A stretch of DNA of 64,000 nt. Origin: Sphagnum compactum (taxonomy: Eukaryota > Bryophyta > Sphagnopsida > Sphagnales). Where the stretch lies: positions 7,936,001 through 8,000,000 of the forward strand of contig OZ234497.1 of assembly GCA_965153455.1 (NCBI GenBank). Reading direction: 5' to 3'. Positions within the stretch are counted from its first letter, which is position 1. Every line of letters begins with the position of its first letter. Positions 23,228-34,800 of the stretch are shown in pieces. A program made the position numbers and the translations under genes. Under the pieces are notes generated by a model that saw only the letters and a list, made by a program, of their open reading frames with translations, did not search any database and was not told the DNA's origin.

Positions 23228-25830
23228 ATGGCACCAAGGAAGACCCGCAAGCTAGTCCAAGAGCCCGTGGTGGAAGAACCCACCCAAGACCTAGATGTTC
23301 CTCCCGAAGCTATGAGGGAGGAGGAACAAAACCATTCCGAAGATGAAGAAGACCGTGTTAGCCTTGAGGAGCATGAAAATGAAGAGGAACAACCTAATGC
23401 GGTGCTCTTCACCCCAGAACAATTGGAGGTCTTACTCAAAATGAATAGGCCCGATTTTAGTGAATTGGTTGAGGCCCTCAAGGGAGGTTCATCCAAAAGT
23501 GTGGGGTTCAAGCCCGCTAGGCCCGGGAACTTTGATGGGGCTCGGGATCGGAAGGTTGTGGATGCTTGGCTTGCGGAAATGGAGGACTACCTTCATGCCG
23601 CCAAGGTTGGTCGGCATTCGGCCGTGGAACTTGCCCAATCCTATTTAAAGGGCTATGCCTCCACGTGGTGGAGGACGGTGAGGCAAGAAGAAGGGAAGAC
23701 CCATGGCTACACATGGGAATTCTTCAAGGAGCGTATTGAGTTGGAATTCATTCCCAAGAATTCCGACTACATTTCAAGATGCAAACTCCGTGACCTTGAG
23801 AATGGGAGCAATGACAACTTGCGCCAATATGTGAGGGCTTACTCCGAACTCATGCTTGAGATTCGACATATGCATGAGTTAGACCGGGTGTGCCACTTTG
23901 TGATGGGACTTCCCACTTGGGCCAAACGCAAGCTTGAGGAGAATTGGCCCACCTCACTAACCGAAGCCATCATGAAAGTGGAAGGCTTTTCGGATGTTGG
24001 GCGTGGTGAGAAGTCCGGATTCAAAAGGGATAACAAGTTCCCTCATAAGAAGGCACGCCATGAAGGGGAATGGAACCGAGGCCAAGACACCTCAAAAGGG
24101 GAAAAACCTAAACAATTCCAAGGCTCGGGTTTTAAACCCAAGGGAAATTTTGTGAAGAAAGGGGCTCCTTTCAAAGGGAGCCAACCCAAAGGAGATGTTA
24201 GTGGCAAACCTAAGGGAACATGTTTCAATTGTAATGAAGTGGGCCATTACTCCAAAGATTGCCCCAAACCCAAACCGGGGAGTGGGGCTTCTAAGGTAAT
24301 TGCCCTCACCTCCCACCTAGCCGAAGGTGAATGTAACCGCCTTATTTTCTTAAAAGGGAAAGTTTCTAAGCGGGAAGTTTTATGTCTTTTGGACACAGGC
24401 GCTTCCCACAACTTCATAACCCAAGAAAGTGCCCAAAGAATGGAGCTCCGGTTGGAGGAGCTCAAGGCACCCATAGAGGTGCATTTTGCGGATGGGATTC
24501 CCCATCCCACCAAGTTGCAAGCAAGAGATGTGCCGCTCCAATTGGGGAATTGGAGAGGCAAGGTGGATTTGTTAGTCTCCACCTTAGGGGGCATGGATTG
24601 CATTTTGGGAATGGAATTCATCACACAAAACAATGTGCTCATAGAAGGGCACAATAGGCTAGTTAGGATCCCATCCAAGAGTGGGATTGTGCGGGTGAAG
24701 GCACGTGAAGTGCCTAGTGTGGGTGAGACCACCATCCACTTGATGTTGGGAAAGAACTTGGAAAAAGAATGTGGGGGAGGCTACGGCATGTTATGTGTGA
24801 TGCGGGTGTTGGATGAGTTTGAACCAAAGGAGGCCACCAAGGTGGTGAGCCCCCACAAGTGCATCAAGCAAGTGTCAGAGGAATTCCCGAATGTGATGCC
24901 CGAAGAGTTGCCCGACGAGTTGCCTCCGAAAAGACAAGTGGACCATGCCATTGAGGTGGTCCCGGGAGTGGCACCTCCCGCTAAGGCCCCGTATCGAATG
25001 AGTCATGAAGAGTTAAAAGAGCTCAAGGCTCAACTCGAAGAACTCCTTGCAAAGGGATACATCAAGCCTAGCAAGTCACCATATGGGGCGCCCGTCCTTT
25101 TTGCTCACAAGAAGGATGGGACTTTGAGGATGTGCGTAGATTATAGAGCCCTCAACAAGGTGACGGTGAAGAATCGGTACCCATTGCCTCGGATTGATGA
25201 CTTGTTTGATCGGCTTTCGGGAGCCAAAGTGTTTAGTAGGATTGACCTACGTTCGGGATACTACCAAATTCGAATTGCACAAGGGGATGAAGAGAAAACC
25301 GCTTGCCGCACAAGGTATGGTTCATATGAATTCTTGGTGATGCCATTTGGGCTCACCAATGCACCCGCCACATTTTGCACCCTCATGAATGACATTTTCC
25401 GAGAGTGGCTTGATGATTTTGTGGTCGTCTACATAGACGACATTTTGATCTATAGTAGCTCCTTGGAGGAGCATGCGGAGCACCTTCGTAAGGTGTTCCA
25501 AAGGTTAAAAGAAAACAAGTTGTATGCCAAGTTCGAGAAGTGTGAGTTGGAGTCTCGGAGGTGGACTTCCTTGGGCATAGGATCACCCAAGAAGGTTTGA
25601 AAATGGATGACCACAAGGTGAAGGCTATCTTGGATTGGGAACCGCCTAAGTCCGTTCCCGCCTTAAGGTCCTTTTTGGGATTGGCTTCTTATTATCGCAA
25701 GTTCATCAAGAACTTTGCAAAGATAGCCACACCTTTGACAAACCTTTTGAAGAAGTCATCCGGGACTTATGAATGGGAGGAGGCATGCAATGAGGCCTTT
25801 GAGACTTTGAAAGGCATTTTGGTGAAGGCT
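23228..25830 (+). pseudogene. Chromovirus D gag-pol, frameshifted and truncated
   Basis: Starts with the same ATG context as B and is nearly identical to it. Gag, zinc knuckle (residues 332-345), protease (LLDTGAS near 389) and RT with YIDD at 735-738 are intact. One T is missing at about 25545 (GTGAGTTGGA against GTGAGTTTGGA in B), which shifts the frame to a stop at 25600. The proper frame continues at 25561-25830 through the RT connection and ends inside the start of RNase H. At about 25830 the sequence switches to E2 pol. RNase H, integrase, chromodomain and the 3' LTR of D are deleted. Confidence 0.92.
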
Positions 25831-28488
25831 CCCCGCCCATAGTCCATATGACTGCCCGATTGATCTAGAAGAAGGACACTCACCACCCTTTGGTCCTATC
25901 TATGGCCTATCGGAACCGGAACTCCAAGCCTTGCGTGATTACCTTACTGAAAATCTTGCCAAGGGGTTCATTCAGCATTCCAAGTCTCCAGCCGGCGCCC
26001 CAATTTTGTTTGTCAAGAAGAAGGATGGCTCCCTTCGACTCTGTGTGGATTATCGTGGACTCAACAAGATAACTAAAAAGAATCGATATCCCGTGCCCTT
26101 GATTTCAGGTCTCCTAGATCGACTACGTACCGGGAAGATCTTCACCAAGCTTGACCTCCGTGGAGCCTACAACTTACTCAGGATTCGCCCCGGTGATGAA
26201 TGGAAGACAGCTTTCCGCACACGCTACGGCCACTTCGAATACACGGTCATGCCCTTCGGCCGCACCAATGCACCCGCAGTCTTTCAGCATCTGATGAATG
26301 ATATCTTCCGGGATTACATGGACGAATTTGTCGTGGTCTATTTGGATGACATTTTAATCTTTTCCAAGGACCAGGAAACCCACGACAAACATGTACGATT
26401 GGTGCTTGCGACGCTCCGGGGGCATGGCTTATACACCAAGTTGAAAAAATGTGAATTCGACAAATCTTCAGTGGCATTCCTCGGCTACGTGATCTCTCCA
26501 TATGGCATTTTCATGGACAAGTCAAAGGTCGAGACCATCCAGTGTTGGGCTACTCCATCCTCGGTCAAGGATGTTCAACGCTTCCTAGGGTTTGTCAACT
26601 TCTATTGTCGGTTTATTAAAGGCTACTCCAAGATCACAACACCGTTAATAACCCTGACTTGCAAAGACAAGCCCTTCTCGTGGAATCCAACGGCCCAGGC
26701 TACTTTTGATACTCTCAAGATCGCATTCACCTCTGCACCCATCCTGATACATCCCGATCCTGCCAAGCCATTCATTGTGGAAACGGACGCTTCAGATTTT
26801 GCCTTGGGAGCTATTCTATCTCAATTTGGAATAGATGGGTTGCTGCATCCAGTTGCTTTCTATTCACGGAAGTTAACCAGTGCCGAAATCAACTACCAGG
26901 TCTACGATAAGGAACTCCTGGCAATCATCACGGCATTCGAGCAATGGAGACCGTATCTTGTCGGAGCTCAACATCGAGTCCAAGTTCTAACAGATCACAA
27001 GAATCTCCTTTATTTCACAACTACTCGGACCTTAAATCGTCGCCAGGCACGCTCGTCTATCTTCCTAGCTGATTTCAACTTTGAGATTCAGTATCAACCC
27101 GGCACCCAGCAAGGGAAAGCTGACGCGCTATCTCGTCGTTCAGAATATGAACTTCGAGCAGGGGATGAGGCCTACGGCCAGCAGAACCAGACTTCACTCA
27201 ACCCCGAGCAATTTCGAGTTGCAACAACAATCAGCACCTTCCCAGACTCATACCTTGTCAGGGACATCAAGATGGCAACTGAGGAAGACACCTGGGCTAC
27301 CAACATCAAGAAGGAACTCCAGGAACGACCAAGGAACCCAAATCGTGATGATTTGGATCAGTTTGAACAGCAAGACGGATTTTTCCTTCAAAATAACCTG
27401 ATTTATGTACCCGAAGGACCTATACGCCTAAAAATCCTAAGAGAATGCCACGACAACACCCTGGCGGGTCACTTTGGAATGGCACGGACTCACGAACTAG
27501 TGTCAAGGACTTACTGGTGGCCCAAAATGAACAAGATGCTACGGGAGTATGTGAAGTCTTGTGATACATGTGCTCGATCCAAGGCTCCCAGGCATCGCCC
27601 GTTTGGACTCCTACAGCCTCTATCGATTCCTAGCCGACCTTGGGGATCTATTGCAATGGACTTCATCACGGACCTCCCTACTGTCAGAACTAAGAATTCA
27701 ATACTGGTTGTGGTCGATCGACTCACCAAAATGGCCCATTTCACCCCTTGTTCCAAGTCAATCGCGGCAGAGGAAACAGCTCAGTTAATTCTGGACGGGA
27801 TCGTCCAACTGCATGGACTCCCAGAGGAAATTGTGTCCGACAGAGGTCTTCAGTTTGCATCCAAGTTCTGGCATCGTCTATTCGAGCTTCTTGGAGTTGA
27901 CATTCGGCTATCTTCAGCTTTCCACCCTGAGACAGATGGACAAACCGAACGGACAAACCAGACACTCGAACAATACCTTCGCTGCACTGTGAACTACCAA
28001 CAGGACGACTGGCTGGACCTACTATCTCAAGTAGAGTTTGCTTATAATAACACAACACATGCATCGACCAGGATCAGTCCATTCTTTGCCAATTACGGTT
28101 TTCATCCCGGGTTCAGCCTTTAAATTCCTGGAGACTCCGTAAACCCTTCGGCTCAAGAAAGGGCCACGAGGCTTGGACAGGTTCAACAGAACCTTATGGC
28201 AAAACTCAAGCTAACACAAGAGTGGCAAAAGAAGCAAGCAAACCGCCGACGCAAGGACCATCCAAACTTCAAGGTTGGAGACAAGGTCTGGCCTCTCAGA
28301 AAGAACATTGCTACCATTCGCTCATGTGCCAAGTTAGATTACAAGCGCCTCGGACCTTTCAAAATCGCCAAATTGGTTGGTCTAGTGGCTTGCCAGTTGG
28401 AGTTTCTACCTCAAAATCCACAATGTTTTCCATGTCTCCCTGCTTGAGCCCTATCATGAAAACCCGATCCCAGAACGTCATCAAGAAC
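25831..28488 (+). pseudogene. E2 pol: reverse transcriptase, RNase H, integrase
   Basis: Starts in the conserved YDCPIDLEEG region before RT. RT has FVKKKDGSLRLCVDYRGLNK and the catalytic YLDD near 26339; the usual PFGLTNAP motif reads PFGRTNAP. RNase H (ETDASDFALGAILS) starts near 26780. Integrase has the HHCC finger (near 27450-27580), the first catalytic Asp in AMDF near 27655, the second in SDRG near 27840, and the Glu in QTERTN near 27948. An in-frame TAA at 28121 and a frame change near 28420 break the frame before the solo LTR S2 interrupts it at 28489. The chromodomain end follows at 29579. The front of the polyprotein is lost through the fusion with D. Confidence 0.93.
28484..28488 (+). 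repeat. Target-site duplication AGAAC of solo LTR S2, left copy
   Basis: AGAAC precedes the LTR and recurs at 29579-29583 directly after it. Confidence 0.92.
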
Positions 28489-29578
28489 TGTCGCAACCCT
28501 AGCCTTTGGCTTGCGACCAAGGCAAGGGGGTTGTGAGGTTGCGGGCCTAGTAGTAGACCCGGGAGGCACATCACATGCTCCCGGGAGTGCAAGGAGTGCA
28601 AAGAGTCCAGAGAGTGTGAGGGAGTGAACCCTCACACTCCCAAGTGAACTCCCACGTTGGGAGTTGGTGAGAGTTGGAGTCCCGGAGGGACTCCCGAAAC
28701 TTCAGAGAGCGTTTTGAGGGGTCAAAACTCCATGGCTTGTTTTGCACTTTATATCAATGGAAAGCTCTTGAAGTGTAGATGTCCAAAATGGGCTCGCATT
28801 GCTCATTTGGACATCTGAAACACAAGTTATGGCCAAAAGAAGGCCCGGGAGTCGAATTCCCGGGAGTCGTCCAGTTTTGACTCCCGACCACTAAAAGTCG
28901 GGAATCGACCCGAAATACTAGGCTGCAGAGGACGTGCCACATATCGTTGGAAAGCTCTCGACGAGAGCTACAACTTTGCTTCAGACCGCATCGCGATCCG
29001 AGGTCTGCTCGCAATGTTATGGGGCTCCAAAGTCGCGGGAGTCCCATTTGGCGCGATTTCGGGACTCCCACGCGGGAGTCCCGGGAAAAATAGCCATTTG
29101 GATGTAGCCTCCGTGGAGAGTCACAGAGTATACTATAAGGGGGGAAGTGGTTGGCTTCCCCAAGGGGGAAGGTGCTGGCTTCCCCACCAAAGGGAGTGAG
29201 GTGGTGGCTTACTCCCGAGCCCGGAGTGTGTGTGTGTTCAAAGTGAGTCCGAGTTCACCCGTGGCTTGTCCCAACACCAAAAAGGATTCAACATGAGTCC
29301 CAAGGGGGAAGGTGATGGCTTCCCCAAGGTCCGGGCCGTGGCTCTTCCTAGCACCAAAGGTGCTCCAACTTTGGACTAACCACTTGGAGTGGTTAATGGA
29401 GGGTCCGTGTGAGTGAGTCAAGCTTGTCAACTCTTCCTAGTCCCATCCCGGAGCTCCAACACACCCTTCTACCCCTCAAGTGTTGTGAGCTAGGGAGCGG
29501 CTCCAAGTTCCAACCGCTTCCGCATTGCCGCATACTTGGACCCTCGAGTGGGTCCACAAGGAACTTGGGAGCGCGTCA
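28489..29578 (+). repeat. Solo LTR S2 of the chromovirus family (1090 bp)
   Basis: Starts TGTCGCAACCCTAG, ends GCGCGTCA, and is flanked by AGAAC on both sides with no internal element sequence. This is the product of recombination between two LTRs. It has an extra internal stretch near 29150-29330 with repeated AAGGGGGAAGGTG...GGCTTCCCC phrases that B and D lack, so it is a distinct subtype. Excising it restores the E2 coding order. Confidence 0.94.
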
Positions 29579-29780
29579 AGAACCCCCAGCTCCAGTCGAA
29601 ATTGAAGGCCAAGAAAAGTTTAAAGTTCAGGAGGTCTTGGACTCCAAGAAGATTCGTGGAAAGCTCTTGTACCTTGTCTTTTGGCGAGGTTATCCTCCTT
29701 CTGAAGCTACTTGGGAGCCTGCTGGAAACCTAGTTCATGCCCAAGACTTAGTTAATCGGTTTCACCAAACGGTATCCTAA
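29579..29780 (+). pseudogene. E2 pol C-terminus with chromodomain
   Basis: Continues the E2 frame after S2. The chromodomain has VQEVLDSKK, LYLVFWRGY and SEATWEPAGNL, followed by a short helix and stop TAA at 29778. Chromodomains of this class bind methylated histone tails and guide integration. Upstream codons in the same open frame belong to the solo LTR and are not part of this gene. Confidence 0.9.
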
Positions 29781-29823
29781 CAAACCGGCTCCATCTGGAA
29801 GATGTCGCTTGAGGAGAAGATAA

Positions 29824-30090
29824 TGTCATGGCCTAGGATATTTTGGGATACTTTTGGCAATGTCATGTCCTAGGATATTTTGGGATACTTTTGGCAATGT
29901 CATGGCCTAGGATATTTTGGGATACTTTTGGCAATATCATGGCTTAGGATATTTTGGGACTAGTATGGCTCAGGGTTATAAAAGGAGATAGTCTGGGGAA
30001 CAACCCTTCAGCAGATCAACACCAGTTGATGGGTCAATAAAGCTTGTCTTGTCTTGTAATTCTCCATTTGTTTGTAGTCAGTCCATAACA
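29824..30090 (+). repeat. E2 3' LTR (267 bp)
   Basis: Matches the 5' LTR from TGTCATGG to CCATAACA but has one 37-bp unit fewer. A purine-rich GAGGAGAAGATAA tract lies directly upstream at 29811-29823. Confidence 0.93.
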
Positions 30091-30095
30091 GGTGG
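30091..30095 (+). repeat. Target-site duplication GGTGG of E2, right copy
   Basis: Matches 14598-14602. After it the interrupted LTR S1 continues with CTTTCCC. Confidence 0.9.
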
Positions 30096-30388
30096 CTTTC
30101 CCTAACTCTGGGCCATGGTGAGTCTTATGAGTCCGTGTTTGCTTGTGGCTCGTTCGTGCACCAAAAGTGCTCCAACTATGCACTAACCAATTTGTTGTTT
30201 AGTTTGTGCAGGTCTGCGTGAATAATTGACCCACTTGTCACTCGTCCTAGTCCCCATCCCAGAGCTCCAGCACGCCCCTTTACCACCGAAGTGCTACGAG
30301 CCAAGAGTGTACCCCAACTCCTTATCCTTCTGTTGTTTTCACATTTGGACTCACAGTTGAGTCTATCAAGGAGCTTGGGGGTGCATCA
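30091..30388 (+). repeat. Old LTR S1, right part
   Basis: Continues the LTR broken off at 14602, through the GTGGCTCGT and GTGCTCCAACTATGCACTAA landmarks shared with B, and ends GTGCATCA. No primer-binding site follows; instead the minus-strand pol of A resumes. Confidence 0.88.
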
Positions 30389-30806
30389 AGTTTATTTTCC
30401 CAAAATGCATTCCATTCCCTCTAAGGTGGGAACCAACAAATCCACCTTTCCTCTCCAATTCCCTAGTTGAAGAGGCACGTCTTTTGTTTGCAACATGATT
30501 GGGTGGGGAACCCATCCTCAAAGTGCACCTCAATGGGTGCCTTGAGTTCCTCCAACCGGAGCTCCATTCTTTCAACACTTTCTTGGGTTATGAAGTTGGG
30601 GAAGCCCTTATGTCTAAAAGACATAACACTTCCTATTTAATAACCTTTGCTTTTAAGAAAATAAGGCAATTGCATTCACTTTGGGTTAGGTTGGCAATAA
30701 GGGCAATTACCTTAGAACCCCCATTGCTCGGTTTGCTTTGGGCAATCTTTGGAATAATGTCCCATTTCATTACAATTGAAACACACTCCTTTAAGCTTCC
30801 TGCTAA
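30389..30806 (-). pseudogene. Chromovirus A, protease and zinc-knuckle segment
   Basis: Minus-strand homologue of the B region around residues 335-460: the LERKGGFV-like stretch before RT, a decayed protease and the start of the zinc-knuckle region. Stops and indels are frequent. The segment is bounded on the left by LTR S1 and on the right by element B at 30807. It links A-left (to 13980) with A-right (from 38156). Confidence 0.85.
30802..30806 (+). repeat. Target-site duplication GCTAA of element B, left copy
   Basis: GCTAA precedes the B 5' LTR and recurs at 38156-38160 right after the 3' LTR. Confidence 0.95.
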
Positions 30807-31817
30807 TGTCGCAACCCTAGCTTTGGGCCCGGGACCAAAGGCAAAGGGGTTATAAGGTTGCGGGTCAAGAGGAAGCCCGGGAGTTAAACCAAGAGGTTGC
30901 TCGGGAGTTAAACCAAGAGGAAGCCCGGGAGCCAAGGCAAGAGAAAGCCCGGGAGTCACATCACACTCCCGGGAGTGTAAGAAAGTGTGAGGGAGTGTGA
31001 GGGAGTGAACACTCACACTCCCAAGGCAACTCCCACTTTGGGGAGATGGAGTCCCGGTGGACTCCCGAAACTTCAGAGAGCAATTGCAGGTGTCAAACCT
31101 CAATGTCTTGTGGCGTTCTTTATATCATTGGAAAGCTCTTGAAGCGTAGATATCTAAAATGGGCTCGCATAGCTCATTTGGACATCTGAAACACAAGTTA
31201 TGGCCAAAAGAAGGATCGGGAGTCGAATTCCCGGGAGTCTGCCAGTTTTGACTCCCGACCACTAAAAGTCGGGAATCGACCCGAAATACTAGGCTGCAGA
31301 GGACGTGCCACATATCGTTGGAAAGCTCTCGACGAGAGCTACAACTTTGCTTCAGACCGCATCGCGATCCGAGGTCTGCTCGCAAAGTTATGGGGCTCCA
31401 AAGTCGCGGGAGTCGCATTTGGCGCGATTTCGGGACTCCCACGCGGGAGTCCCGGGAAAAATAGCCATTTGGATGTAGCCTCCGTGGAGAGCTGCAGAGT
31501 ATACTATAAGGGGGAAGGTGGTGGCTTCCCCCAAGTCCGGGCCGTGGTGAGTCTTGTGTGTCTGTGTTGCCCGTGGCTCGTCCTAGCACCAAAGGTGCTC
31601 CAACTATGCACTAACCACTTTGTGTGGGTTGTGTGCAGGCCCGTGTGAGTGAATAAGCTTGTCAATTCTTCCTAGTCTATCCCGGGACTTCTAGCACACC
31701 CCTCTCACCCCCCCTCTAGTGCTAGAAGTCGGGAGCGTGCTCCAAGTTCCAACTCCTTCCGCATTGCCACATACTTGGACCCTCAAGTGGGTCCACTAGG
31801 AACTTGGGAGTGCGTCA
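30807..31817 (+). repeat. Element B 5' LTR (1011 bp)
   Basis: TGTCGCAACC...GTGCGTCA. It includes four 24-bp CAAGAGG units (30866-30961), many GGGAGTC/GACTCCC words, and a TATA-like ACTATAAGG near 31502 that probably drives transcription. Confidence 0.95.
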
Positions 31818-31819
31818 CT

Positions 31820-31834
31820 TGGTATCAGAGCTCC
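31820..31834 (+). promoter_or_regulatory. Primer-binding site of element B (initiator tRNA-Met)
   Basis: TGGTATCAGAGCTCC, two bases after the LTR end. Confidence 0.92.
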
Positions 31835-31866
31835 GGTGAGCTCGATCCACTTATTGGGGAGTTCCG

Positions 31867-34800
31867 ATGGCACCAAGGAAGACCCGCAAGCTAGTCCAAG
31901 AGCCCGTGGTGGAAGAACCCACCCAAGACCTAGATGTTCCTCCCGAAGCTATGAGGGAGGAGGAACAAAACCATTCCGAAGATGAAGAAGACCGTGTTAG
32001 CCTTGAGGAGCATGAAAATGAAGAGGAGCAACCTAATGCGGTGCTCTTCACCCCGGAACAATTGGAGGTCTTACTCAAAATGAATAGGCCCGATTTTAGT
32101 GAATTGGTTGAGGCCCTCAAGGGAGGTTCATCCAAAAGTGTGGGGTTCAAGCCCGCTAGGCCCGGGAACTTTGATGGGGCCCGGGATCGGAAAGTTGTGG
32201 ATGCTTGGCTTGCGGAAATGGAGGACTACCTTCATGCCGCCAAGGTTGGTCGGCATTCGGCCGTGGAACTTGCCCAATCCTATTTGAAGGACTATGCCTC
32301 CACATGGTGGAGGACGGTGAGGCAAGAAGAAGGGAAGACCCATGGCTACACATGGGAATTCTTCAAGGAGCGTATTGAGTTGGAATTCATTCCCAAGAAT
32401 TCCGACTACATTTCAAGATGCAAACTCCGTGACCTTGAGAATGGGAGCAATGACAACTTGCGCCAATATGTGAGGGCTTACTCCGAACTCATGCTTGAGA
32501 TTCGACATATGCATGAGTTAGACCGGGTGTGCCACTTTGTGATGGGACTTCCCACTTGGGCCAAACGCAAGCTTGAGGAGAATTGGCCCACCTCACTAAC
32601 CGAAGCCATCATGAAAGTGGAAGGCTTTTCGGATGTTGGGCGTGGTGAGAAGTCCGGATTCAAAAGGGATAACAAGTTCCCTCATAAGAAGGCACGCCAT
32701 GAAGGGGAATGGAACCGAGGCCAAGACACCTCAAAAGGGGAAAAACCTAAACAATTCCAAGGCTCGGGTTTTAAACCCAAGGGAAATTTTGTGAAGAAAG
32801 GGGCTCCTTTCAAAGGGAGCCAACCCAAAGGAGATGTTAGTGGCAAACCTAAGGGAACATGTTTCAATTGTAATGAAGTGGGCCATTACTCCAAAGATTG
32901 CCCCAAACCCAAACCGGGGAGTGGGGCTTCTAAGGTAATTGCCCTCACCTCCCACCTAGCCGAAGGTGAATGTAACCGCCTTATTTTCTTAAAAGGGAAA
33001 GTTTCTAAGCGGGAAGTTTTATGTCTTTTGGACACAGGCGCTTCCCACAACTTCATAACCCAAGAAAGTGCCCAAAGAATGGAGCTCCGGTTGGAGGAGC
33101 TCAAGGCACCCATAGAGGTGCATTTTGCGGATGGGATTCCCCATCCCACCAAGTTGCAAGCAAGAGATGTGCCGCTCCAATTGGGGAATTGGAGAGGCAA
33201 GGTGGATTTGTTAGTCTCCACCTTAGGGGGCATGGATTGCATTTTGGGAATGGAATTCATCACACAAAACAATGTGCTCATAGAAGGGCACAATAGGCTA
33301 GTTAGGATCCCATCCAAGAGTGGGATTGTGCGGGTGAAGGCACGTGAAGTGCCTAGTGTGGGTGAGACCACCATCCACTTGATGTTGGGAAAGAACTTGG
33401 AAAAAGAATGTGGGGGAGGCTACGGCATGTTATGTGTGATGCGGGTGTTGGATGAGTTTGAACCAAAGGAGGCCACCAAGGTGGTGAGCCCCCACAAGTG
33501 CATCAAGCAAGTGTTAGAGGAATTCCCGGATGTGATGCCCGAAGAGTTGCCCGACGAGTTGCCCCCGAGAAGACAAGTGGACCATGCCATTGAGGTGGTC
33601 CCGGGAGTGGCACCTCCCGCTAAGGCCCCGTATCGAATGAGTCATGAAGAGTTAAAAGAGCTCAAGGTTCAACTCGAAGAACTCCTTGCAAAGGGATACA
33701 TCAAGCCTAGCAAGTCACCATATGGGGCGCCCGTCCTTTTTGCTCACAAGAAGGATGGGACTTTGAGGATGTGCGTAGATTATAGAGCCCTCAACAAGGT
33801 GACGGTGAAGAATCGGTACCCATTGCCTCGGATTGATGACTTGTTTGATCGGCTTTCGGGAGCCAAAGTGTTTAGTAGGATTGACCTACGTTCGGGATAC
33901 TACCAAATTCGAATTGCACAAGGGGATGAAGAGAAAACCGCTTGCCGCACAAGGTATGGTTCATATGAATTCTTGGTGATGCCATTTGGGCTCACCAATG
34001 CACCCGCCACATTTTGCACCCTCATGAATGACATTTTCCGAGAGTGGCTTGATGATTTTGTGGTCGTCTACATAGACGACATTTTGATCTATAGTAGCTC
34101 CTTGGAGGAGCATGCGGAGCACCTTCGTAAGGTGTTCCAAAGGTTAAAAGAAAACAAGTTGTATGCCAAGTTCGAAAAGTGTGAGTTTGGAGTCTCGGAG
34201 GTGGACTTCCTTGGGCATAGGATCACCCAAGAAGGTTTGAAAATGGATGACCACAAGGTGAAGGCAATCTTGGATTGGGAACCGCCTAAGTCCGTTCCCG
34301 CCTTAAGGTCCTTTTTGGGATTGGCTTCTTATTATCGCAAGTTCATCAAGAACTTTGCAAAGATAGCCACACCTTTGACAAACCTTTTGAAGAAGTCATC
34401 CGGGACTTATGAATGGGAGGAGGCATGCAATGAGGCCTTTGAGACTTTGAAAGGCATTTTGGTGAAGGCGCCCGTGTTGAAGTTGCCCGATTTTGACAAG
34501 GACTTTGAGATCCATTCCGATGCGTCCGACTTTGCCATAGGAGGAGTCCTAGTGCAAGATGGAAGGCCGGTGGCCTTCGAAAGCAAGAAGTTGAATGAGA
34601 CGGAGCGAAGGTGGCCAACCCATGAAAAGGAAATGTGGGCCGTGATACATTGTCTCAAGACTTGGGGCCATTACATAGGTTCCAAAGATGTGGTGGTGTG
34701 GACCGACAATGTCACCTTGAAGTACTTCGCAACTCAACCAAAGTTGTCATCAAAACAAGTGAGATGGCAAGACACATTGGCTTTGTTCAATGTGGACATT

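Larger units (their letters stand above)
14603..30090 (+). mobile_element. Element E2: Ty3/gypsy chromovirus of Tcn1-like type, interrupted
   Basis: A plus-strand LTR retrotransposon with 5' LTR 14603-14906, leader, gag start, pol, C-terminal chromodomain and 3' LTR 29824-30090, flanked by GGTGG. The interior was later entered by chromoviruses C and D (15935-25830) and by solo LTR S2 (28489-29578). A deletion removed the gag end, nucleocapsid, protease and the extreme start of RT. RT motifs of the AYNLLRIRPGDEWKTAF type differ from those of the A-D family and resemble chromoviruses of fungi and early plants. That placement is my inference from motif memory. Confidence 0.9.

Noticed and set aside
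29409-29578. N-terminal extension of the E2 chromodomain frame into the solo LTR
   Set aside because: These codons are LTR sequence between AGAAC duplications; the real frame comes from 28488 upstream.
13976-30393. S1 as a clean solo LTR with target duplication
   Set aside because: The flanks ATTAG and AGTTT do not match and about 40 bp of A is missing, so a simple solo LTR could not be demonstrated.
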